Assembly: GCA_030377965.1 (NCBI GenBank)
Contig: JAUCGE010000010.1
Coordinates: 1-64,000 of the forward strand
From: Desulfobacterales bacterium HSG16
GTDB taxonomy: Bacteria; Desulfobacterota; Desulfobacteria; Desulfobacterales; HSG16
DNA length: 64,000 nt
Direction: 5' to 3'
Numbering within the stretch: the first letter of the stretch is position 1; each line of letters opens with the position of its first letter. Positions 28,226 to 36,791 of the stretch are shown here, one piece after another. The notes beneath the pieces are model-generated. The model searched no databases and had not been told where the DNA came from. It saw nothing but the letters and a program-made list of their open reading frames with translations. The translations under genes were made by a program, and so were the position numbers.

Positions 28226-31200
28226 ATGAACGATTTAAAAGAACGACTGAAAGGGCTTTCGCCTGAAAAACGCGCTCTTCTCCAATCCATGCTTGCAAAA
28301 AAATCAAAGGCTGCTGCCATAACGACGATAGAAAAACGCTCCAAAAATAAAGAAGCAAAGCTTTCTTTTGCACAGCAGAGACTCTGGTTTCTCGAACAGA
28401 TGGAGCAAAATATCTCCCTCTATAATCTTCAGGCTATGTTAAGGCTTAGAGGAAATATAGACCCGGAGCTTCTCGAACGCAGCTTTCTGCTGATCATTGA
28501 ACGGCATGAAGTGTTGAGAACCTGCTTTAAAAGCGATAGCAACGGCCCTTTTCAATACATATCGGATCATATTGAACTGCCTTTTTTACATAAAAGTATG
28601 GAAAAACTCCCGGAATCTGAAAAACTTGGGCAAGTATTTGAACTTGCAGCTAAAGAAGCACAATATCCTTTCGATCTTGAAAAAGGCCCATTGCTGAGAA
28701 TAATGTTGATAAAACTCGCACCGGGAGATCATGTCTTTGTTTTAACTCTGCATCATATTATCACAGATGCATGGTCTGTTGGTATAATGATTCGCGAAAT
28801 CACAATGGTTTATGAGGCTTTTTCAAAGGGTATGCCCTCCCCTCTTGCCCCATTGAAAATCCAGTACGCTGATTTTGCCTGCTGGCAGCATGAATATTTA
28901 AAGGGTGTACTGCTGGAAAAGCAGCTCGATTACTGGAAGAATCAACTTGCAGGCGTTCCCCGGATTCTCAAGCTTCCCCTTGACAGGCCAAGGCCGTCTG
29001 AAAAAACATTTCCAAGAGGTGTTGTCCGATTTTTCATAGATACTGATCTGACAGCGCGTTTAAACCGGATTTCCCGAAAATCGGAAGCCACCCTTTTTAT
29101 GACCCTGCTTGCAGTGTTCAGCATTCTCATGGCTCGTTACAGCGGGCAGAAGGATATTCTGATCGGCTCTCCTGTTGCAAACAGACATATAAAAAGTGTA
29201 GAACCTTTGACAGGATTTTTTGTCAACACACTCGTATTTCGCACAAAACTTGACGGTAACCCGAAATTTACCAATGTTCTGGAACAGGTGAAAAAAAACG
29301 CAGCAGAGGCATATTCTAATCAGGATATCCCCTTCGAACATCTTGTGGAAATCTTACAGCCTGGAAGAAGCCTGAGCCATACGCCTCTTTTTCAGGTCAT
29401 GTTCGTTCTGCAAAACGCTCCTGTAGATAATATCGACATGCCCGGACTGAGAGTAGATGTACTTGAAGCAGAACCTGTGGCAGCTATTTTTGATATCACT
29501 CTCTCCATGACTGAAACAAAAACCGGAATCAAGGGGATGTTCGAATACAATACAGATCTTTTCGATGAAGAGACATTGTCGAATATGGCGACTCACTTTG
29601 AAACACTGCTCGAATCAGTCAGTAAAGACTGCGATCAGCCGATATTCAATCTGCCGATGCTGACAGAGAATGAAAAAAAGCATATAATAGAAAACTTGAA
29701 CGATACGGACGCTCAATATCCCCATAACATGACGATAAGCGATCTTTTCTGTGAGCAGGCTGAACAAAAACCTGATAAAACAGCAGTGATCTATGGAAAC
29801 AATAAGACTACTTACAGGGAGTTAAATATACAGGCTGATCGCCTGGCCCGATATATCAAAGAAACCTGCAAAACCGAAAACGAAGAATTCATTGCTGTAA
29901 TTTTAAATCGTTCCGACAAGGTAATTTCCACTTTTTTAGGTATTTTAAAGGCAGGGGCCGCATATGTGCCGATAGATTCAACATATCCAGAAGACCGGAT
30001 TTCTTATATCCTTGCAGACAGCGGATGCCGCGTGATAGTGACGGAATCTGAATATGCAGACACCCTTGCTGCCAGTCAGGTGGAAAGGATGAGAAAACAA
30101 GGGAATAAAACAAATTTTCAAATAGTGAATATCGATACCCTCCCCTCTTTTCCTGAAACCGTGGGATATGAAACAGGCCAGTATGAAACAGGCAGGTATG
30201 AAACAGGCCAGTATAAAACCAGGCCGGACAATGCTGCATATGTAATTTACACATCAGGCTCAACAGGGCTGCCCAAGGGCTGTGTTATAAGTCATCGTAA
30301 TGTAGTAAGACTTATGAAAAATGACAGATACAGATTTGAATTCGGGCCTGATGATGTATGGGTGACAGCTCATTCTTTCTGTTTCGATTTCTCGGTATGG
30401 GAAATGTACGGGGCGTTATTATACGGAGGTCATGTGGTAGTCGCTGCACAAGAAGATGTTCGTGATCCGCATCGGTTTTTAAACCTGATTCGCACCCATA
30501 AAGTTTCAGTATTAAACCAGACACCCGGAGCTTTTTATAACCTGATCGAAGCCGAACTTGACTTGAACTGTCATAATTTAGACGATCATCTTCGATATGT
30601 AATATTTGGTGGAGACAGGCTTGACCCGGGATATCTCAGAAAATGGGCAGATACATATCCTCTTGAAAAGATCAGGCTTGTAAATATGTACGGAATTACA
30701 GAGACGACAGTTCACGTAACCTTCTGCCAGCTTTCCAAAGCAGAAGTTTTCGGTGAATACGGCAAAAGCCCGATTGGAGTTCCTCTGCCCGAAACAAGAG
30801 TCTATGTCTGCGACGACTACATGAACCTTCAGCCAACAGGTGTTCCCGGTGAAATGTATGTAGGTGGAACAGGGGTCAGCTCTGGATATCTCAACCGTCT
30901 GGAACTCACTTCCCAGAAGTTTATAAAAAGCGAATTCCGGACAGACGAAAAACTGTACCGGACCGGTGACACAGGGAAATGGCTTAAAACAGGAGTCCTT
31001 GAATTTTTAGGAAGAAATGATGATCAGGTTCAGATTCGGGGATATCGCGTGGAACCAGGGGAAATCGAAAACAGCCTCATATCACACGAATTCGTCGAAA
31101 AAGCCGTAGTTATAGCAAAAGAAGGACGGGAGCAAAATATGCATCTTGTCGCATATTTGACCTTCACAGACAAATCTGAACAAGGCCCAGGCATAGATAC

Positions 31201-32935
31201 CCTTAGGGAATACTTGAAAAAAACTCTGCCAGATTATATGATTCCAGCCTATTTCGTATGTCTTGTAAAGTTTCCTCTTACGTCCAATAACAAAGTGGAC
31301 AAAAAAGCTCTTCCAGACCCCTTGCTTGAAACTATGAATAGCGGAGTCGAATTCATTACTGCCCGAAACCAGCCGGAAGCAGATATTATAAAGGTATGGT
31401 CAAAAGTGCTGGGAATCAAAAAAATCGGCATTCTCGACAATTATTTTGCACTGGGAGGAGACTCCATAAAGGCCATCAGAACGGTATCAAAATTATTGAA
31501 AAAAGGGTGGAAAATGGAAATTCGAGATTTATTCAAATATTCCACCCCGAAAGAACTTGGCCCCCATCTTCTGCCTGTCGGCAAAATAGATGAATATAAA
31601 CGGCCTTGGGGTATCGTACCCATAACCGCCATTCAACAATGGTTTTTTGAAACCATACACCCTGATTCCAATCATTTCAACCTCCCGATAATCCTTGAAG
31701 GACTGCCGGATTTTGATGCGGATATTCTGGAGCAGGCTCTGAATGCTGTATGTAAACACCATGACACTCTTCGATTGCGCTTTTTTTCCCAAAATGGGCA
31801 AATCATCCAGAAATATACAGAAAAACCCGAGGCATTTCATTTTGAAGTGTTGAATTTTGAAAACGAAGATGGAATTTTAAAGATGAAATCCCATGCAGAT
31901 AAACTGCATGGGAGCATGAATCTGGAAAATGGCCCTTTGATAAAAACGGCTCTTTACAGGATCAAAGATAAAAAAGAACTGCTGCTGATCACCGCTCATC
32001 ATCTTGTTATTGACGTATATTCCTGGAAAATTTTCCTGGAAGACCTAAATCATGCCTACGGCCAGATAATCAGAAAAAAATCCGTCCAACTGATACGAAC
32101 CGCTTCTTTCAAGCAATGGGCTGAAAAAATTTGCGAATATTGTAAGACCGACAAGCTTTTGTCCCAGATATCTTTATGGCGTAATATAGTAACTGCCGAT
32201 GTAAAACCCCTGCCATCTGACATGAACCGGGCATCTGACAAAAACCGGGCGGATATAAACCAGGAAAAATGCCTGGTCGCAGATACGGACTATGAATCCA
32301 CGGAACTTTCCGAAAAACACACTGAGTTATTAACGACAATAGTACAAAAAACCTTCAATACTGGAATGGATGAATTTATCATAGCTGCCCTTGCAAAATC
32401 GCTTAAAAATTGGACGGGAAACAACATTCAAAGACTATTTCTTGTCGGACACGGCAGGGAAAAATTATTCGATGATCTCGACATAAGCCGCACTGTTGGC
32501 TGGTTTACAACACTCTATCCGGTGCTTTTGACTTTGCCGCAAGAAGAAGATATCGAACTTTTGACAGCCCATATCAAAAACACCTTGAAAAAAGCGCCTG
32601 ATAACGGAATCGGATACGGCATCCTGCGTTATGTTGCAAAAGATCAAGTTCTATGTGACAATACTATTCCTTCGGAAATTGTGTACAGCAATCTCGGACA
32701 TTTAGACGGAGAAATCAAAACCGATTTTTTTACGGTGACACTCGATTCTTCTGGCAATCCGGTAAGCACGTTCCAGAAACGCCCCCATTTCCTGGAAGTT
32801 GTAACAATGATTGCAGACAACAGGCTGAGACTGAGGATAAATTATTCAAGCAGAAGATTTTATAAGAAAACCATTGAAACCTTTCTGACTGATTTCAAGA
32901 ATATGCTTGAAATAATAATACAGCATTGCATATGA
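28226..32935 (+). CDS. NRPS 2: C-A(Thr)-PCP-E
   Basis: 1570 residues from ATG 28226, preceded by AAAAAAGG; longer upstream frames run through the REP-like repeat and are rejected. Domains: C (HHIITDA, 28350-29640), A (29730-31100, YTSGSTGLPKG), PCP (GGDSI, about 31465), and a terminal epimerisation domain (31610-32920) with HHLVID, GHGRE and TVGWFTTLYP motifs. A-domain pocket read by eye is DFWNIGMVH(K), the classical Thr code. The C domain should accept the polyketide from the PKS ACP, and E should convert L-Thr to D-Thr. No thioesterase or reductase follows and the next gene is unrelated, so release is unexplained. A repeat (15-bp units, 30165-30224) lies in the A domain before the A3 motif. 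Confidence 0.95.
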   Translation: MNDLKERLKGLSPEKRALLQSMLAKKSKAAAITTIEKRSKNKEAKLSFAQQRLWFLEQMEQNISLYNLQAMLRLRGNIDPELLERSFLLIIERHEVLRTCFKSDSNGPFQYISDHIELPFLHKSMEKLPESEKLGQVFELAAKEAQYPFDLEKGPLLRIMLIKLAPGDHVFVLTLHHIITDAWSVGIMIREITMVYEAFSKGMPSPLAPLKIQYADFACWQHEYLKGVLLEKQLDYWKNQLAGVPRILKLPLDRPRPSEKTFPRGVVRFFIDTDLTARLNRISRKSEATLFMTLLAVFSILMARYSGQKDILIGSPVANRHIKSVEPLTGFFVNTLVFRTKLDGNPKFTNVLEQVKKNAAEAYSNQDIPFEHLVEILQPGRSLSHTPLFQVMFVLQNAPVDNIDMPGLRVDVLEAEPVAAIFDITLSMTETKTGIKGMFEYNTDLFDEETLSNMATHFETLLESVSKDCDQPIFNLPMLTENEKKHIIENLNDTDAQYPHNMTISDLFCEQAEQKPDKTAVIYGNNKTTYRELNIQADRLARYIKETCKTENEEFIAVILNRSDKVISTFLGILKAGAAYVPIDSTYPEDRISYILADSGCRVIVTESEYADTLAASQVERMRKQGNKTNFQIVNIDTLPSFPETVGYETGQYETGRYETGQYKTRPDNAAYVIYTSGSTGLPKGCVISHRNVVRLMKNDRYRFEFGPDDVWVTAHSFCFDFSVWEMYGALLYGGHVVVAAQEDVRDPHRFLNLIRTHKVSVLNQTPGAFYNLIEAELDLNCHNLDDHLRYVIFGGDRLDPGYLRKWADTYPLEKIRLVNMYGITETTVHVTFCQLSKAEVFGEYGKSPIGVPLPETRVYVCDDYMNLQPTGVPGEMYVGGTGVSSGYLNRLELTSQKFIKSEFRTDEKLYRTGDTGKWLKTGVLEFLGRNDDQVQIRGYRVEPGEIENSLISHEFVEKAVVIAKEGREQNMHLVAYLTFTDKSEQGPGIDTLREYLKKTLPDYMIPAYFVCLVKFPLTSNNKVDKKALPDPLLETMNSGVEFITARNQPEADIIKVWSKVLGIKKIGILDNYFALGGDSIKAIRTVSKLLKKGWKMEIRDLFKYSTPKELGPHLLPVGKIDEYKRPWGIVPITAIQQWFFETIHPDSNHFNLPIILEGLPDFDADILEQALNAVCKHHDTLRLRFFSQNGQIIQKYTEKPEAFHFEVLNFENEDGILKMKSHADKLHGSMNLENGPLIKTALYRIKDKKELLLITAHHLVIDVYSWKIFLEDLNHAYGQIIRKKSVQLIRTASFKQWAEKICEYCKTDKLLSQISLWRNIVTADVKPLPSDMNRASDKNRADINQEKCLVADTDYESTELSEKHTELLTTIVQKTFNTGMDEFIIAALAKSLKNWTGNNIQRLFLVGHGREKLFDDLDISRTVGWFTTLYPVLLTLPQEEDIELLTAHIKNTLKKAPDNGIGYGILRYVAKDQVLCDNTIPSEIVYSNLGHLDGEIKTDFFTVTLDSSGNPVSTFQKRPHFLEVVTMIADNRLRLRINYSSRRFYKKTIETFLTDFKNMLEIIIQHCI
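30165..30224. repeat. 15-bp tandem repeat in A domain of NRPS 2
   Basis: Four 15-bp units close to AGTATGAAACAGGCC encode a (Q/R)YETG pentapeptide repeat directly upstream of the YVIYTSGSTG loop; frame is preserved. Confidence 0.93.
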
Positions 32936-33006
32936 AAGATTGGCACATTAATTACAGTAACTGTCGGCTTTCGCTTTTAAACCTGATCATATATTATGTA
33001 ACAATC

Positions 33007-33095
33007 CGTAGGGGCAAATCCCTTGTGGTTGCCCTTGCTGAAAATACAAAATGTTCCGTTTTCAAGCAGGGCAACCACAAGGGATTCCCCCTACG
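33007..33095. repeat. REP/MITE-like palindrome downstream of NRPS 2
   Basis: Arms 33007-33034 and 33069-33095 are near-perfect inverted repeats (CGTAGGGG...CCTTGTGGTTGCCC against its complement), about 27 bp each, enclosing about 34 bp that partly pair further (TTGCTGAAAA / TTTTCAAGCA). The structure could form a long cruciform or a strong RNA hairpin and may act as a terminator of the NRPS operon. Confidence 0.9.
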
Positions 33096-33101
33096 AAAAT
33101 A

Positions 33102-33359
33102 TTAAAAAATTATTGGTCGGGTACTTACACCGCCATTAACAATTTCGCTACTATCAATCCTGCCAATATAACCCACAAGTAAATCAGCCAAAGTTTTCGG
33201 CTCAACTTGCTGTTTTAGTGTTCTTTTAAAGTTTTTTTCCCTTTTGGAGAAAAAACGTTCTTGAAGTGTTTTAAGAGCAAGCAATTCAATAGTCGTTCCT
33301 TGCTTCTCGGCAATGTCGCCCAATACTTGTTCTATTTCAGGCGTTAATGCTATGTTCAT
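33102..33359 (-). CDS. Antitoxin-like small protein, C-terminus apparently altered
   Basis: 85 residues: an N-terminal MNIALTPEIEQVLGDIA segment, then helices and a TLADLLVGYIGRIDSSE segment, the pattern of small antitoxin-like proteins that usually precede PIN-domain toxins. Family members normally continue beyond GG with a conserved charged tail; here the frame ends STRPIIF seven bases from the palindrome at 33095. No toxin gene follows. I infer an orphaned, 3'-disrupted antitoxin. Family assignment is from memory of the pattern only. Confidence 0.55.
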   Translation of the reverse strand: MNIALTPEIEQVLGDIAEKQGTTIELLALKTLQERFFSKREKNFKRTLKQQVEPKTLADLLVGYIGRIDSSEIVNGGVSTRPIIF

Positions 33360-33414
33360 ATTACAAACCTCATACGACTAAATGAATTGTATTATTAATA
33401 AGTTAAATTTGACA

Positions 33415-34302
33415 TCACATCTTTTTCAGACAACATTTCTTAAATTTTTTTCCACTTCCGCAGGGGCAAGGTTGGTTTCTTCCGATTTTTTTTACTTTTT
33501 TGACATGAGGAGAAGCAAAGAACTTGCCTGAAGGTTTGGTTATTTTATTCTGACCCAATTGTTTGAAACATGACCAGCTTTCCAATTCACTGATTGTATT
33601 GTCAATCAATCGGTATCTTCTATTATTTTGTAATTCATAAAGACATTGCTCTTTACCTCTATTTAGAACATCTTCAACGTATTCTCTATTGATAATGAAA
33701 TTTTCCACTAAATTTTCATTAAACACTTTTTTTATTTCTTCATAAATTTCTTCTGGATATAACCTGGTACTTTGAACAATCAACTCTGTCCATGCATATG
33801 AATATCTTCTTTCAAGTCTACCATTGAACAGTCCTTTAAAATAAAATATTGCTTCTTCACGAGAAATTTTTCCGATTACTACAAGAATGGTAATAGCTTT
33901 GAGTGCGGCTGATTTAACATATCCATTAGTATTTTCATTTTCTATCAAAGCTTTAAGAAGATTGATATCACCATCATAAACAGATGCCAATATTTTATCA
34001 AGATCCTCAGTTACAATGTCTCCTGTAAAATCAAGGGTGATTTCGCCTGGAATAGAAAACAAGTTTATTAATAATTTATATGCTTGTTTTTCTCTGAATT
34101 GAGCCAATAAATATATCGCATAGGTATGAGCAAAGTATCTATCTTTTTCAATCAGTGTTTCAATATTTTTAGTTGAAAATTTTATTATTTCTAATAATTC
34201 AGGAGTTATTAATTCCTGTTTTTCTATTGCTTGAATTAATGCTTTGCGAGGAAATACTCCATTATTATATTTCAATTTTTCTAATATTTCTTCAATTGTC
34301 AT
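33415..34302 (-). CDS. DUF1186/SEC-C zinc-motif protein
   Basis: 295 residues, largely helical (HEAT-like spacing), with an N-terminal MTIEEILEKLKYNNGVFPRKAL segment resembling DUF1186 proteins and a C-terminal SEC-C zinc motif, CPCGSGKKFKKCC, as in the tail of SecA. SEC-C motifs bind zinc and mediate protein or ribosome contact. Function unknown. It lies 23 bp downstream of the DNA methyltransferase on the same strand and may be co-transcribed with the restriction-modification genes. Base composition here is more A+T-rich than in the flanking core genes, consistent with transfer. Confidence 0.8.
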   Translation of the reverse strand: MTIEEILEKLKYNNGVFPRKALIQAIEKQELITPELLEIIKFSTKNIETLIEKDRYFAHTYAIYLLAQFREKQAYKLLINLFSIPGEITLDFTGDIVTEDLDKILASVYDGDINLLKALIENENTNGYVKSAALKAITILVVIGKISREEAIFYFKGLFNGRLERRYSYAWTELIVQSTRLYPEEIYEEIKKVFNENLVENFIINREYVEDVLNRGKEQCLYELQNNRRYRLIDNTISELESWSCFKQLGQNKITKPSGKFFASPHVKKVKKIGRNQPCPCGSGKKFKKCCLKKM

Positions 34303-34325
34303 GTCAGCTCCTTTTATTTTATAAG

Positions 34326-35690
34326 TTATTGATGGCTATCTCCATCCGATATTAGCTGTGCGTTTTTTTTGTGTCCGTTGAATTTGTTTATTGACATACT
34401 GGTGTCATCAAAAAGGGGAAGCTGCTTATGCTTAGTTTGATTTTTAGAAAAATATTGTGGCTCAAATTTTGTATCTTCATTCCATGTTGCATAAACACAA
34501 TACTCAAAAAGTTCCTTTTTGCTATTTCGCTTTCTGACGACTTTATTCCCAATATTCGAAAAACCGAGTAGTTGCAAAGATTCTTCTAAAAGCGATTCTG
34601 TCTGAACTTGAACACCGTAAAAGCTTGAATTTCCAACAATGTAAGATAAGACAGCGCCTTTTTGTAGAAACTTAGATATATTCTGAAAATGCAAGTGCAT
34701 ATCATGAAAATATTTCCACACATAATTAGCCATAAGCAATGAATTTTTTTCTTCAGTTTGAAGGATACGTGAAACAACAGTATTCAAAGATTCTGGCAAA
34801 TCGAGTCCATTTGATTTCCAATCTTTAAGGCGGCTAGTTGCGATTCCCCATGTACCTCCAACAGCTTTCCAGTCTAATTCGCCAGCATCTCTGGATTCTT
34901 CAAGAAATTTTGTCCAGTACATATACGGGCGGAGTTCACGGATGTAGCTTATTCTATTTGGGTATGGAGGGGATGTAACAATATGAGAATACAATGTATT
35001 TTTAATTGAGCCAGGGTTAGTGGAATCAATATGGTGAACAGATACATTGCCAGAAAAAGTTTCGATTGTACTTTGAATAATCGCATGGATAATATCATTA
35101 TAACCGGATTCAATTTGTTCAATCTCAAATGTTGTGACTTCATCACTAAATGACATGGATACATGGTTGAATGCGGCTGATGAAGTTTCTATGATTAATC
35201 TACAGAACGCAATCCACGCCAGCGAAGAGACATTATCTTCTTTTGGTTCTCCAAACTGGTTTACAATCGCTTGACGAAGTGCAGATAAAACTTGCAGTGT
35301 CTGTTCACACCACCATCTCGTGATATTATGGATGGATGGCTGCCAGTTATTTTTATGTATTAACTTTCTACAATCTTTAAAAGACTTTTGAATCCCTGTT
35401 TTAAGTTCCTCAATTTCAAACTTTGAATAGTTTCTACATTTGGCATTTCCAAGCCAGATAAGGAATGGATTAATATCATAGCAATGTGCAGATAATCCAT
35501 GTTCTGCAGCTACTATACCAGTTGTAGCTGTACCTGAAAAAGGGTCAAGAATGAAAGAATTGTCGGGAGTATGTTCAATAATCTCTTCGACCAATTTGAC
35601 AGAATAGGCGGGTGTTAATCTAAGCCATCCATGTCTGCCTAATTTTTTATTATATTTAAATGTATAATCCGAATTTTGTTTAATCTTCAT
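34326..35690 (-). CDS. DNA methyltransferase of type II restriction-modification pair
   Basis: 454 residues. SAM-binding motif I is at residues 48-58 (LDPFSGTATTG) and catalytic motif IV TSPPY at residues 239-243. TSPPY is the form favoured by N4-cytosine enzymes, though some N6-adenine enzymes also use it. The I-before-IV order with about 180 residues between is not the common beta-class arrangement of m4C enzymes. The gene begins 4 bp after the stop of the putative endonuclease, a tight pair. It protects host DNA from that enzyme. Recognition sequence cannot be read. The C-terminal tail (KFNGHKKN) has a degraded look-alike at about 36607-36650. Confidence 0.85.
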   Translation of the reverse strand: MKIKQNSDYTFKYNKKLGRHGWLRLTPAYSVKLVEEIIEHTPDNSFILDPFSGTATTGIVAAEHGLSAHCYDINPFLIWLGNAKCRNYSKFEIEELKTGIQKSFKDCRKLIHKNNWQPSIHNITRWWCEQTLQVLSALRQAIVNQFGEPKEDNVSSLAWIAFCRLIIETSSAAFNHVSMSFSDEVTTFEIEQIESGYNDIIHAIIQSTIETFSGNVSVHHIDSTNPGSIKNTLYSHIVTSPPYPNRISYIRELRPYMYWTKFLEESRDAGELDWKAVGGTWGIATSRLKDWKSNGLDLPESLNTVVSRILQTEEKNSLLMANYVWKYFHDMHLHFQNISKFLQKGAVLSYIVGNSSFYGVQVQTESLLEESLQLLGFSNIGNKVVRKRNSKKELFEYCVYATWNEDTKFEPQYFSKNQTKHKQLPLFDDTSMSINKFNGHKKNAQLISDGDSHQ

Positions 35691-35694
35691 GTCA

Positions 35695-36495
35695 TCACTC
35701 AGCGCTTAACAGTGTTTCAAGGATATCATGTATTTCGTTTTGTATATCCACAGCATGCCTTTTGAAAAAATCGGCTAAATCATAACCCAGGATGTTATTG
35801 CAAAAAGCATACAACGACGATTGTTCGTTATCGCTTATTGTTCCAATGAGTATCCCGCATCGATTGTTTCGATACCTTAAAACAATATCAGTGTCGATTT
35901 GCGAAGAAAAGATCGCAAAAACAGGTAGATAATTATTAGCCCACGCTACTGTTGCATTGTCAATGTCCGCATTTTGGCGTTTAGAATCTTTGCTTTTATA
36001 ACCTTGACGAACTTCAAAAACAATACCATTATCAGGTTCGGATACTTCTCCTAAGTCGGCACAGTAATCTTTAATCCAGCGCCTTACTTCGTTAAGTACT
36101 ATTTCTTTTTTGATTTCAGCAAGTTCTATCCTGCCATCAAGGGATAATTTTTTTGTTTTACCTGATCTGGTTTTAGCGGTGTAAGACCAGGTAGCAAATT
36201 CAGGATGAGTATAGCCAGTACTGTCAAACAAAACAGAACGAAACAATCGTTCACAGCCAATCCCTATCTGCCGATAAACGGAGGTCATTCCACCGGCTAC
36301 TCGGTGTGCAGAATATATTAATTCTGTATCGAGACCAAGCCATGAATAGAATGGATCAGAGCTATACAGAGTTTTGAATTCGCTTATTGAGAGTCCTTTA
36401 CCACTACCCCCTTGCCCAAATTTGGGTCTATAGTTTTTACAATTCCTGATTGGAATAAGAAATGTTTCCAGATATTCTTTATCTTTGTTTTCCAT
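35695..36495 (-). CDS. Putative type II restriction endonuclease
   Basis: 266 residues from ATG 36495, chosen because GCAGGAGATAAT stands immediately upstream; a longer frame to 36570 lacks such a site. I do not recognise the family firmly. A likely PD-(D/E)xK-type core is seen in a strand ending VFEVRQGYKSKDSKRQN, with Glu and Lys residues followed by NADIDNA. The gene directly precedes a DNA methyltransferase by 4 bp on the same strand, which is the main reason for the call. It also contains a Gly-rich loop (KFGQGGSGKG) near the N-terminus. Alternative: another component of a defence pair. Confidence 0.68.
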   Translation of the reverse strand: MENKDKEYLETFLIPIRNCKNYRPKFGQGGSGKGLSISEFKTLYSSDPFYSWLGLDTELIYSAHRVAGGMTSVYRQIGIGCERLFRSVLFDSTGYTHPEFATWSYTAKTRSGKTKKLSLDGRIELAEIKKEIVLNEVRRWIKDYCADLGEVSEPDNGIVFEVRQGYKSKDSKRQNADIDNATVAWANNYLPVFAIFSSQIDTDIVLRYRNNRCGILIGTISDNEQSSLYAFCNNILGYDLADFFKRHAVDIQNEIHDILETLLSAE

Positions 36496-36606
36496 ATTAT
36501 CTCCTGCATACATCAAAGGGGCCAACGACAAGCTCAGAAGCCCTATGTTGCCATACCCAATATTCCGCAAAATAAAAATTAAAAAGAAACTCGCACCATG
36601 ATCGAC

Positions 36607-36650
36607 TCGGTTTTTTGCGTCCGCTGAATTTTTTATTGTCAGCCATCTTT
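36607..36650 (-). other. Degraded look-alike of methyltransferase 3' end
   Basis: On the minus strand this segment reads NKKFSGRKKPSRSW, resembling NKFNGHKKNAQ near the end of the methyltransferase, and the DNA around TGCGTCCGCTGAATTTTTTATTG matches 34365-34398 with a few changes. It may be the tail of an earlier methyltransferase copy. Short, so chance similarity is possible. Confidence 0.3.
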
Positions 36651-36653
36651 AAT

Positions 36654-36788
36654 TTAAGCCGCTTTCTGTAGATACAAATGCTGCTGAAAGTCTATAAACA
36701 GCGATGTTATGTTTGAAATATCGCCCAATATTTCTTTGGGTTTATATTTTTTTAAACAAAGATCGACAACATCATCAATGCAAAATTG
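36654..36788 (-). pseudogene. Open remnant of unknown gene
   Basis: A 44-codon open stretch on the minus strand, reading CIDDVVDLCLKKYKPKEILG and onwards to a TAA, has protein-like composition but no start codon and begins directly after an in-frame stop next to the esterase 3' end. It looks like the C-terminal leftover of a broken gene. I do not recognise the family. Confidence 0.3.
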
Positions 36789-36791
36789 TCA

